37,834 nucleotides of DNA from Eubacterium sp. UBA4343 (GTDB taxonomy: Bacteria > Bacillota > Clostridia > Lachnospirales > Lachnospiraceae). The number at the start of each line of letters is the position of its first letter. The first letter of the stretch is position 1. The notes beneath the pieces were generated by a model. That model saw only the letters and a program-made list of their open reading frames with translations, was not told the origin of the DNA and did not search any database. The position numbers were made by a program, and so were the translations under genes. Below, one piece after another: positions 1 to 7,210 of the stretch. The stretch is taken from the NCBI GenBank assembly GCA_002394235.1, contig DGTF01000068.1, forward strand, positions 1 through 37,834, written 5' to 3'.

Positions 1-2
1 AG

Positions 3-35
3 CGAGATAAAACTCGCGCAGCATGTTTTATCTCG
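3..35. repeat. Dispersed palindrome family R2, copy 1
   Basis: The arms CGAGATAAAAC and GTTTTATCTCG flank a short GC-rich loop, giving a strong hairpin on either strand. Its reverse complement is nearly identical to the copies at 30090-30122 and 37797-37829; a diverged copy lies at 8637-8673. The window begins inside this copy. It sits downstream of yraN, so it could also act as a transcript-end hairpin, but there is no T-tract. Confidence 0.8.
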
Positions 36-68
36 TTGAGCCGCATCTCAATACCACCTCTCTATGCC

Positions 69-174
69 GGCTCTCATTATTGCATCTCCAGGCCATCTTC
101 ATGCGGCTATTTTAAGAACCTTTGCCGGCAGCAATCCAGGCTTTCATCATTGCATCTCCGGGCCATCTTCATGC
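69..174. repeat. Pair of about 36-base direct repeats, period 70
   Basis: Positions 69-104 and 139-174 match at nearly every base (31 of 34 over 71-104 against 141-174) with a spacing of exactly 70. On the minus strand each copy opens a short reading frame: 107-172 (21 codons) and 28-102 (24 codons). Both begin MKMA and share the pattern RCN-x-ES. The first starts 7 bases after the yraN stop, with an AAGGGG purine run before it. They may be tiny paralogous peptides or only a repeated DNA segment; nothing distinguishes these from sequence alone. Confidence 0.5.
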
Positions 175-179
175 CCCTT

Positions 180-557
180 TCAATAACGCCTCTGCGCCTC
201 ATACTCAAATGCACCGACATGGTGCCTCAGCTTGTCTCCCTCGATCGCTATCACATCAAACCGGCACGGCATATCCGAAGAAATCCGGTACTGCATCCGG
301 AAGTAATCTGCCGCCCGGCTGATTCTTCTTCTTTTATTTTCATTGACCGCCTCCTCGGGCAGTCCGACGGCGCCGTTTCTTCTGTATTTCACCTCTACGA
401 AAACAAGAGTTCTCTGTTCCTTCGTCTCATCCCTCGCGATCAGGTCAATCTCCCCCGTGCGGCACCGGAAATTCTGGCAGAGAATCAGATAGCCCTTATC
501 CTCCAGATACCTCGCCGCCAGCGTCTCGTATTCTGATCCTGTTTTTCTCTTATTCAC
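180..557 (-). CDS. yraN: YraN/UPF0102 family endonuclease-like protein
   Basis: This 125-residue protein has the hallmarks of the UPF0102 family, small proteins with a restriction-endonuclease-like fold. Near the N-terminus it has G-x-x-x-E followed by A-x-x-Y-L-x-x-K-G-Y, then the predicted nuclease core with GEIDLIARD and FVEVKYRR, the D...E-x-K pattern of PD-(D/E)XK enzymes. The cellular role of the family is poorly defined; links to DNA uptake or recombination are suggested for some members. The start is set at a GTG, because GGAGG lies six bases before it and family members begin with a NKRKTG-like motif. An upstream ATG would add 6 residues without such a site. It follows rnhB at a distance of about 480 bases, the usual neighbour in this cluster. 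Confidence 0.9.
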   Translation of the reverse strand: MNKRKTGSEYETLAARYLEDKGYLILCQNFRCRTGEIDLIARDETKEQRTLVFVEVKYRRNGAVGLPEEAVNENKRRRISRAADYFRMQYRISSDMPCRFDVIAIEGDKLRHHVGAFEYEAQRRY

Positions 558-575
558 TTTTTTCCTCCAATCCAT

Positions 576-715
576 CCGCTCGAAAGCCAACAAGCGGTCT
601 TTTCCGCCTGAAAGCCCACAATCGATCTTTTTCGCTTGAAATTACAATGTGCCCGGTCGTTAATATTTTCGTTTGATAATATGGTGCGCCGGGTCGTTAC
701 TAATATTTTCGTTTT
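576..715. repeat. Degenerate tandem repeats in the yraN-rnhB gap
   Basis: The 477-base gap 558-1034 contains no convincing gene. Positions about 576-660 show three degenerate copies of a roughly 28-base unit with the core CGCYYGAAAGCC followed by ACAA and TCTTTT. Positions 648-674 and about 683-714 repeat a segment containing CGGGTCGTTA and AATATTTTCGTTT. A further loose pair with GTGAAGGGCGA or ATGAAGGGCGA lies near 859 and 911. A plus-strand frame at 859-1074 has no family resemblance or good ribosome site and is not called. Confidence 0.4.
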
Positions 716-1034
716 ATTGTCAGAAATAAGGAAAATTGCCCCCGGAATCAGGGATCAGAATAATCAGGGCTTTTCCTGCCCCAGATGTGCAAAACTGACG
801 GTACAAGAACCGACAGACAAACGTATTAGATTCTTGCTTTTCTCCAACCAGCCATTTTATGAAGGGCGACGATTCCGTGGATTTAATGATTTGCATCGCC
901 AGCCGTCTTGTGAAGGGCGAAGATTATGGAAATGCAATGCAGCATGTAGAAGACGGATGGATTTTTCACACGTCGCCAGAAAGAAAAACTGAATTTCTAT
1001 GTAAAAAATTCGGGAAATGCAAAAACGCGCCTTA

Positions 1035-1697
1035 TCAGACGTCAACAAAATGGCCGATAAATGTTCTCCGGTGAATCGGACAGGGACCGTATTCCTTAAG
1101 CGCCGCAATATGCTCTGCCGTTCCGTACCCCTTGTTCTTCGCGAACCGGTATTCCGGAAATCTCCGGTCATACTCCTCCATGAGATGATCTCTGGTAACT
1201 TTCGCCATAATGCTGGCCGCAGCAATGCTCTGGCTCTTCGCGTCTCCCTTTACAATGGAGACCTGTCTAAACGCCAGATCCGGAATATGAACCGCATCCA
1301 CCAGGAGCAGATCCGGACTTACCCCGAGCTTTCCGACTGCCATCCGCATCGCCTCATATGTTGCCTGAAGGATGTTGATCTCATCGATCCTCTCCGGAGA
1401 AGCCGTTCCGATCCCGATCGCAGTGGCTTCCCGCGAAATCACCTCAAACAGCTCCTCACGCCTTTTCTCGGAGAGCTTCTTGGAATCATTGATATAGCGG
1501 ATCCGGATCTCCTTCGGAAGAATCACGGCTCCTGCCATCACCGGCCCGGCAAGAGGTCCTCTTCCCACCTCGTCGATCCCGCAGATCAGTTCACAGTCCG
1601 GATATTTTTTTTCAAACTCACAGAGAGCCTCTACCCGCTCCATTTCCTTCCGGAGCTTTGCCTCCCGCTTTAATTCCGCTTCCTCTTTCTTCGTCAT
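1035..1697 (-). CDS. rnhB: Ribonuclease HII
   Basis: RNase HII cleaves the RNA strand of RNA-DNA hybrids and starts removal of single ribonucleotides built into DNA. The 220-residue protein carries the signature CGIDEVGRGPLAGP with Asp42-Glu43, then NDSKKLSE, a VDAV motif providing a third acidic residue, and the DAKSQSIAAASIMAKV block with the fourth Asp. A charged helix of about 30 residues precedes the core, as is common in clostridial homologues. The ATG at 1697 fits the family. An in-frame start at 1811, overlapping the rbgA stop as TGATG, would add 38 unconserved residues and cannot be fully excluded. It lies directly downstream of rbgA and is probably co-transcribed. Confidence 0.95.
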   Translation of the reverse strand: MTKKEEAELKREAKLRKEMERVEALCEFEKKYPDCELICGIDEVGRGPLAGPVMAGAVILPKEIRIRYINDSKKLSEKRREELFEVISREATAIGIGTASPERIDEINILQATYEAMRMAVGKLGVSPDLLLVDAVHIPDLAFRQVSIVKGDAKSQSIAAASIMAKVTRDHLMEEYDRRFPEYRFAKNKGYGTAEHIAALKEYGPCPIHRRTFIGHFVDV

Positions 1698-1810
1698 ATC
1701 TGACCTACGGTCCTTTCTTCTTACAGCCTCAGCATACCTGATTTCATTATTACCGCCTGACCTCCCCATTGCCAAAGCCAGAGACTTTACGGAGACATTT
1801 CGTAAAAACA

Positions 1811-2656
1811 TCAAGCTTCGGGGATCTCCAGCGTCACTCTCCCGAGAGCACCTCTGCGGAATTCATCCAGCAGAATAGCTGCCGCCTTTTCGTATGATAC
1901 CTGATTTCCGGACGACAGGCATTTCCTGTTTACCGCGATATTCTCCAGAATCTTTACCGGTTCTTCCGATTCGGAGATGCCATACCTTGCCTCCAGCATG
2001 CCCGGATATTCCGCTGTCAGATAGCGGATCAGTTCCAGTGAAAGTTCCTCGGTCTGCACCACATCATCACTGACGGAGCCGATAAATGCCAGGCGCACCC
2101 CGGCCTTCGGATCGTCAAACCGCGGCCACAGGATGCCCGGGGTATCCAGCAGATCAAGTTCCTTACTCAGATGAATCCACTGCTTTCCCTTGGTGACACC
2201 GGGTTTATTGCCTGTCTTTGCCGAAGCCCTTCCGGCCATGGAATTGATAAAGGTCGATTTCCCGACATTCGGTATGCCCACAACCATCGCTTTGATCGTG
2301 CGGTTCCGGATCCCCCGGCGCCGGTCTCTTTCTATTTTCTCTCTGCACGCCTCCCGGATCAGCGGCTGGATCTGTTTCAAGGTTCCTCTGTTTCTCGAAT
2401 CCGCCAGCAGGACCTGGGCTCCCTGCTGCTGATAATATTCCATCCACAGCCTGTTCCTTTTCTCATCCGCAAGATCCGCCTTGTTGAGTACAATCAGCCT
2501 CGATTTCTGTGCGCCCATGCTGCGAATATCCGGGTTCCGGCCGGAATAAGGGATTCTCGCGTCGATCAGCTCAATGATGATATCAATCAGTTTCAGATCC
2601 TCCTGCATCTGACGTTTTGCCTTCGTCATATGTCCCGGATACCACTGTATTTCCAT
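1811..2656 (-). CDS. rbgA: Ribosome biogenesis GTPase RbgA (YlqF)
   Basis: RbgA is a GTPase needed for late assembly of the 50S ribosomal subunit. The 281-residue protein shows the circularly permuted GTPase order of the YlqF/YawG family: NKAD (G4) at residues 58-61 comes before the P-loop GIPNVGKST at 127-135, followed by DTPGI (G3) at 171-175. The N-terminus WYPGHMTKA is the family signature. A C-terminal helical domain for rRNA binding follows. GGGAGG lies 6 bases before the ATG. It sits between lepB and rnhB, the standard Firmicutes arrangement. Confidence 0.97.
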   Translation of the reverse strand: MEIQWYPGHMTKAKRQMQEDLKLIDIIIELIDARIPYSGRNPDIRSMGAQKSRLIVLNKADLADEKRNRLWMEYYQQQGAQVLLADSRNRGTLKQIQPLIREACREKIERDRRRGIRNRTIKAMVVGIPNVGKSTFINSMAGRASAKTGNKPGVTKGKQWIHLSKELDLLDTPGILWPRFDDPKAGVRLAFIGSVSDDVVQTEELSLELIRYLTAEYPGMLEARYGISESEEPVKILENIAVNRKCLSSGNQVSYEKAAAILLDEFRRGALGRVTLEIPEA

Positions 2657-2790
2657 TCAGAACCTCCCGAAAATGATTCTTCCGCACATGAGCCTTCCTG
2701 CCGCCGTCACAAGAAGACAGATGTGTAAATGCCTTTCAAAAAAATTCGACTGCGCGTTCCCGGATATAAGATTCCGGCTTTACAATTCTC

Positions 2791-3444
2791 TCACCTCAGA
2801 ACCGAAAGCTTTCGAAACGGCAGCACACGGAGCCACAGCTTCCCGACGATCTCCGATTCCGCAATATTCCCGACCGCGTCATAACGGCTGTCTTCGCTCC
2901 CGTTGCGGTTGTCTCCGAGCACGAAATACTCATCCGCGTCAAGAGTGACTGGTTCTGATGCCACACCCGGATCAACGATTGAGGCAAAGTCATCTTTCAT
3001 CGCCGTCCCGTTAATCAGTATCTTTCCATCGCTGATCTGAACCGTCTCTCCGGGCAGTCCCACGATCCTCTTGATCCGCAGTCCCTCCCCATACCTTCCA
3101 TTCCCCGAACGAAAAGCAATAATATCTCCGCGCTTCGGCCGGCTCAGCCGGTATGCCGCCTCATTAATCAGACAGGTCTGTCCCGCTGACAACGTCGGTT
3201 CCATCGACCCCTCGTTGATCACAATCGCATGGCAGAATGCCTGTGCAAACAGAAACGCCAGAATCAGCGCACAGCCTGTCGCAGCGCACCATCCTCCGAT
3301 CCGGAATCCACGCGAATGCTGGTACGCCTTCTTCACCCCTTTCCGGCTCTCCTGAACACCCGGATCCTCCGGTTTATCGGCCTCCCGTTCCGCATCGCGC
3401 CGGAGCGCCGCCTCTGCCTGCCGTTTTCTTTTCATTCTCCCCAT
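2791..3444 (-). CDS. lepB: Signal peptidase I
   Basis: This membrane serine-lysine protease removes signal peptides from exported proteins. The 217 residues begin with a charged cytoplasmic segment of about 45 residues, longer than in minimal Gram-positive enzymes. A single membrane helix follows at roughly 48-70, then the catalytic box SMEPTL with nucleophile Ser80. RIKRIVGLPGE contains the general base Lys125, and the conserved GDNRNGSEDSR box lies near the end. The ATG at 3444 has GGGGAG about 8 bases upstream. A strongly hairpinned non-coding block lies upstream of it, so it probably has its own promoter rather than reading from rplS. Confidence 0.96.
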   Translation of the reverse strand: MGRMKRKRQAEAALRRDAEREADKPEDPGVQESRKGVKKAYQHSRGFRIGGWCAATGCALILAFLFAQAFCHAIVINEGSMEPTLSAGQTCLINEAAYRLSRPKRGDIIAFRSGNGRYGEGLRIKRIVGLPGETVQISDGKILINGTAMKDDFASIVDPGVASEPVTLDADEYFVLGDNRNGSEDSRYDAVGNIAESEIVGKLWLRVLPFRKLSVLR

Positions 3445-3602
3445 AGCTTCCGCTCCCCGTCCATTGTAAACTGTATTGCTAAATCATACCACATAAGCCG
3501 GAAAATCGCCACGACCGATTCACGCAAAAAAGAGATCCTCCTTCCGCCGCCGTGGGAACTGTCCACAGCAAAGACCGATGGTCCCGCAGAAGAAAATCTC
3601 TT

Positions 3603-3784
3603 TACTGTATAAGTCCAGTCGCAATGTTCTTGGCCCACGGGGAGCTTGCTCACCAGTGGGCAAGAACATTAGCGACGACAACAGGTATGAGCATGGAGCG
3701 GTGCGAAGCAACGCGGGAATGCGAATACCTGTTAGCGGCACGGAAGCTGCGAAGCAGCGAAGTGACGCAGGGACTTATACAGTA
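3603..3784. repeat. Hairpin-dense repeat element R1, unit A
   Basis: A 14-base perfect inverted repeat (TACTGTATAAGTCC at 3603-3616, GGACTTATACAGTA at 3771-3784) bounds this unit. Inside is a second strong hairpin: an arm at 3618-3638 pairs with 3656-3676 around an 18-base loop, with about 19 of 21 positions matched. A further imperfect one is built on ACAGGTAT...ATACCTGT. Short GCGAAGC-type motifs recur. No frame in it resembles a protein. The terminal inverted repeats suggest a small non-autonomous mobile or REP-like element. Confidence 0.65.
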
Positions 3785-3811
3785 TGTGGCACAACTTATC
3801 GTATGAGGTTT

Positions 3812-4107
3812 ACTGTATAAGCTCTTCGAATACGCAGACAGGATCATCGCACGCGAAGCGCGCGTAAGAGACTGGATGCGATTTCGAAGGCAACAGGTAT
3901 GAGCACGAAGTGACGCGCAAGCGGCACGGAAGTGCGAATATGCGCGGGCAGTGAGCCACATCCGCTCACACAAAGTGTGAAGCGGTGGGGCGAACGCCGC
4001 GACAGACCGACGAAGTCGGTCACCTGTAGGATTGCGGGAGTGCGAAGCACGGAGCAATCCGTAGCTTATACAGTGTATGGCATGATGTATCGTATGGGCG
4101 TTTACCG
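3812..4107. repeat. Hairpin-dense repeat element R1, unit B
   Basis: A second unit follows unit A head to tail. ACTGTATAAGCT at 3812-3823 is repeated inverted as AGCTTATACAGT at 4063-4074. Between them are many small palindromes (for example GACCGACGAAGTCGGTC and GGATTGC...GCAATCC). The end, 4022-4107, is closely similar to 29200-29284, and its tail after CTTATACAGT also matches the tail of unit A (3772-3811). The whole 3445-4237 interval between lepB and the alcohol dehydrogenase holds no convincing gene. Confidence 0.65.
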
Positions 4108-4237
4108 TATTCTCCGCAACCCCCTTGATCTGGCAAGAAAACAGGAGTCGGCAAGGGGAATTCGCACCTGTTTCACTGTACAACGGCTATCCGAAAGCTA
4201 ACCTGTCCGAAAGCTGACCGATCTGAAGGCAGTTCCA

Positions 4238-5404
4238 TCAAAAGGCAGCCTGGTAAATCTCTACAATATCCCTTCTGGTAAGTGGAACGAAGCTTCCCAC
4301 GCTCTTCCTGGCCGCCTTCGCCGCCATTGTCTCGAAATTCTCAGTGCTGTCGATTCCGACCGCACGGAGATTGGAGGGAAGTCCCATAGTCTCGAAAAGA
4401 AAGGTCCGCGTCTTCGCGATCGCATCCTTTGCGATTTTCGCCTCATCCTCACCGGAAAGCCCCCATACATTTCTGCCGTATTCCGCAAAATTCCGGACAA
4501 CAGACGGATCCTTTCCGAGAACGAATTCCATCCAGACCGGAGTGAGAATGGCAAGTCCCTCTCCATGTGTGATGTCATAAAAGGCTGACAGCTCGTGCTC
4601 CATCGGATGGACACACCATGTCGGCTTGCTGCCGTCCGAGATCAGTCCGTTGATCGCGTGACTTGCCGCCCACATCAGATTTGCACGCGCATCGTAGTTA
4701 TCCGGCTCCTTTAAAGCAACCGGGCCATATTTGATCATGGTCTTCAGAAGTCCCTCCGCGAATCTCTGCTGGACGTCGCATCCGGGTTCCTTTGTAAAAT
4801 AGTTCTCGAAAGTGTGGCTCATCATGTCAGCGGTTCCTGCCGCGGTCTGCCTGCGGGGGACGGAATAGGTATATTCCGGATCAAGAATGGACATCGTCGG
4901 TTTCATCGCCTCAGCGCATGTTCCCCACTTTTCATTCTTCGTCATATCCGAGATTACCGCGAACTTATCCATCTCAGAACCGGTCGCGGCGATCGTCAGA
5001 ACAGAAAAAATCGGAAGAGCCCCGGCAATCTTCGACGGATCAAGTACCAGATCCCAGGCATCGCCGTCGTAGGCAGCTCCAGCGGCCACAGCCTTCGCAC
5101 AATCAATCGTGCTTCCGCCGCCGATCGCAAGAACCATGTCGATCTGCTCTTTTTTGCAGAGATCAACGCCCTTACGCACCGTCTCAATTCTGGGATTTGG
5201 CTCAACCCCCGGAAGCTCCATCACCGTAAGCCCCGCATCGCTCATGATCTTCATCGCCGTGTCATAGATTCCGTTCCGCTTGATGCTCCCGCCGCCATAG
5301 ACGAGCAGAACCTTTGATCCATAATCGGAAAGCTCTGACAGATGAGAGATCTGTCCCTTTCCAAAATAAATTGTTGTGGGAATACTGAATCTGAAATTGT
5401 ACAT
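4238..5404 (-). CDS. Iron-containing alcohol dehydrogenase (butanol dehydrogenase-like)
   Basis: This 388-residue group III alcohol dehydrogenase probably reduces aldehydes or butyraldehyde-type substrates with NAD(P)H in fermentation. The N-terminal nucleotide domain has the GGGS motif (IGGGSTIDCAKA). The C-terminal domain has the metal ligands in TADMMSHTFENYF (Asp and His) and in WCVHPMEHELSA plus DITHGEGLA (two His). TAATGSEMD is also characteristic of the butanol dehydrogenase/YqhD group. The ATG at 5404 is chosen over one 9 codons upstream because AAAGGTGG precedes it and MYNF-x-x-x-PT is the family N-terminus. Substrate and cofactor preference are not determined by sequence. It lies 37 bases after the rplS terminator, leaving little room for a separate promoter. 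Confidence 0.93.
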   Translation of the reverse strand: MYNFRFSIPTTIYFGKGQISHLSELSDYGSKVLLVYGGGSIKRNGIYDTAMKIMSDAGLTVMELPGVEPNPRIETVRKGVDLCKKEQIDMVLAIGGGSTIDCAKAVAAGAAYDGDAWDLVLDPSKIAGALPIFSVLTIAATGSEMDKFAVISDMTKNEKWGTCAEAMKPTMSILDPEYTYSVPRRQTAAGTADMMSHTFENYFTKEPGCDVQQRFAEGLLKTMIKYGPVALKEPDNYDARANLMWAASHAINGLISDGSKPTWCVHPMEHELSAFYDITHGEGLAILTPVWMEFVLGKDPSVVRNFAEYGRNVWGLSGEDEAKIAKDAIAKTRTFLFETMGLPSNLRAVGIDSTENFETMAAKAARKSVGSFVPLTRRDIVEIYQAAF

Positions 5405-5440
5405 TATGCCACCTTTCCCGGAATTTTTCACATCCGGTAA

Positions 5441-5472
5441 ACAAAAAGAAGGCTCCCTTTCGGGGCCTCCTT
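5441..5472 (-). terminator. Intrinsic terminator after rplS
   Basis: Read on the minus strand, a GC-rich hairpin (GGAGGCCCC, GAAA loop, GGGAGCC) is followed by TTCTTTTTG. It lies 17 bases past the rplS stop and closes the ribosomal operon. Some read-through would be needed to express the alcohol dehydrogenase behind it. Confidence 0.85.
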
Positions 5473-5488
5473 GTCCGTCTGAAATGAA

Positions 5489-5836
5489 TTATTTAACCAG
5501 CGCTTTAACCTTTGCGGCTTTACCGGAACGACCTCTGAGGTAGTTCAGCTTTGCACGTCTAACCTTACCCTGGCGAACAACCTCCACCTTCTCTACAAGC
5601 GGAGAATGAAGCGGCCATGTCTTCTCAACGCCAATGCCGTTGGAAGTCTTGCGAACCGTGAATGTAGCGCGGTTACTTCCGCCCTGCTTCTTCAGTACGA
5701 CACCCTCGAATACCTGAATTCTCTCACGGTTTCCCTCTTTGATCTTACCGTAAACCTTAACGGTATCGCCAACGCGGAACTGCGGAACGTCCTTCTTCAG
5801 CTGCTCTTCTTCGATCTTCTTGATAATCTCGTTCAT
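5489..5836 (-). CDS. rplS: 50S ribosomal protein L19
   Basis: L19 lies at the 30S-50S interface of the ribosome. The 115-residue length is typical. The signature regions [31 protein letters not shown] and the C-terminal [14 protein letters not shown] are all present. AAGGAG precedes the ATG. It is the last gene of the ffh-rpsP-khpA-rimM-trmD-rplS run and is followed by a terminator. Confidence 0.98.
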   Translation of the reverse strand: MNEIIKKIEEEQLKKDVPQFRVGDTVKVYGKIKEGNRERIQVFEGVVLKKQGGSNRATFTVRKTSNGIGVEKTWPLHSPLVEKVEVVRQGKVRRAKLNYLRGRSGKAAKVKALVK

Positions 5837-5953
5837 TTCTATCTCTCCTTGAAACTATATAAAATGGATGTTCATACCACCGATAAACGTGACAGCGGAC
5901 CATCATCCGGGACTTGCTCACCTGTCCACAGACTTTGACATTATACCTTATGC

Positions 5954-7165
5954 TCAGTGGAAATGCAAGACCTTTTCCCTGATATCCAGTGCGGCATTTC
6001 GAAGAAGCTGATCCCCGCCGAACACCGCAGGACTGATCCGGGCAATTACGTGGAATTTCCGGTTTTCGAGGAAAGCCGAAGCCTTCTCGATCTCGTCATC
6101 GCTGCCGACGAGAACCGCCGGTGTCTCTGAACCGTACAGGCCGCGGAACCGCTCCGCAAACGAAACGGACGGATCATAACGGACGGCGGTCTTCCCCTCC
6201 GCAGAGGCTGTCTTCTCCTCTCCTGCAGCTCCCGGAATCACCGCAGACTTCGCCTTCTCCACCCCTGCCGCTCCGGGCATCTCCGCAGGAAATGCGCTGT
6301 CCTCTCCCGCAGCTCCCGGCATCACCAGAAGCAGCAGGTTCCACGGTTTCATGCGAAGAGGCGTTTTCTGCAGCTTCCGGCGGTTGTAATCCATGTATTC
6401 CCCATAACGGGATACAGATTCCGTCAGAAGGCGGCCGTTTTCCGCCGCCACAGGTTCTCCGTAGCTCACGCAGATCACGCGATAGCTGTTCTTCAGCAGA
6501 TCCGGACGACGCTCCTTTGTGCGTTTCAGGGATTCCTCATGTCTCCACTCCTCGATCTTCAGATGATCGCCGGACAGCAACACCGGCGGAACACTCTGCT
6601 CATGCCACACCTCCGGTCTCGTGTACTGCGGATATTCGAGCAGATTATCCTGCAGAGATTCGAACTGCGAGGATTCCTCATTTGAAAGAACACCTGGCAC
6701 AAATCGCGACACCGCATCAATCAAAACCAGGGCTCCCAGTTCTCCTCCTGTCAGCACATAGTCGCCGATCGAAATATAATCGGTCACCGTTTCCCGGAGA
6801 ACACGCTCATCGATCCCCTCATAATGCCCACAAAGGATGACAAGATCTTTTTCCTGTGCGAGCGATTCCACTTTTGTCTGATCCAGCACCCGTGCCTGCG
6901 GGGTCATATAGACCACTCTCGGCTTCTGTCCGATTCTTGCCTCAACGGATTTCACCGCGCGGAACACCGGTTCAGGCTCCATCACCATCCCTGCGCCTCC
7001 CCCATAGGGATAATCATCCACGCGCATGGTCTTTCTCGTAGAAAAATCACGGATATTCACCGTGTCTACACGAATGCTGCCGTTTTTGATGGCACGTCCG
7101 GTGATGCTCGTTCCCACCGCATTCTGTATCATTTCCGGAAACAAAGTCAAAACATAAAAATTCAA
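5954..7165 (-). CDS. trmD: tRNA (guanine-37-N1) methyltransferase TrmD with C-terminal extension
   Basis: TrmD methylates G37 of tRNAs using S-adenosylmethionine and prevents frameshifting. Residues 1 to about 235 form the complete SPOUT-fold enzyme: LTLFPEM, YGGGAGMVMEPEP, VYMTPQAR, LCGHYEGIDERV, and SIGDYVLTGGELGALVLID with Asp150 as the catalytic acid. The family normally ends near 240-250 residues, but this protein runs to 403. Residues 280-325 repeat PGAAGE three times in an Ala/Glu-rich linker. Residues about 329-403 look like a compact small domain containing AVLVGSDDEIEKA, unknown to me. The TTG start has GAGG 8 bases upstream and matches the conserved MNF N-terminus. The zinc-ribbon gene lies 45 bases upstream. 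Confidence 0.95.
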   Translation of the reverse strand: MNFYVLTLFPEMIQNAVGTSITGRAIKNGSIRVDTVNIRDFSTRKTMRVDDYPYGGGAGMVMEPEPVFRAVKSVEARIGQKPRVVYMTPQARVLDQTKVESLAQEKDLVILCGHYEGIDERVLRETVTDYISIGDYVLTGGELGALVLIDAVSRFVPGVLSNEESSQFESLQDNLLEYPQYTRPEVWHEQSVPPVLLSGDHLKIEEWRHEESLKRTKERRPDLLKNSYRVICVSYGEPVAAENGRLLTESVSRYGEYMDYNRRKLQKTPLRMKPWNLLLLVMPGAAGEDSAFPAEMPGAAGVEKAKSAVIPGAAGEEKTASAEGKTAVRYDPSVSFAERFRGLYGSETPAVLVGSDDEIEKASAFLENRKFHVIARISPAVFGGDQLLRNAALDIREKVLHFH

Positions 7166-7210
7166 GCTGTATACCTCATGAAAGGATTCTTCTTTGTGTC
7201 TTCGTCATTC

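Noticed and set aside
3432..3653. 73-codon minus-strand open frame overlapping the lepB start
   Set aside because: It overlaps the lepB ribosome site and an R1 hairpin arm and has no recognisable features.
3603..4107. Possible CRISPR array
   Set aside because: The repeated units are inverted and of unequal length, with no regular direct repeats and spacers and no cas genes.
3650..4183. 177-codon minus-strand open frame between lepB and the alcohol dehydrogenase
   Set aside because: It spans the hairpin-dense R1 units and reads through the inverted repeats. Its composition is not protein-like.
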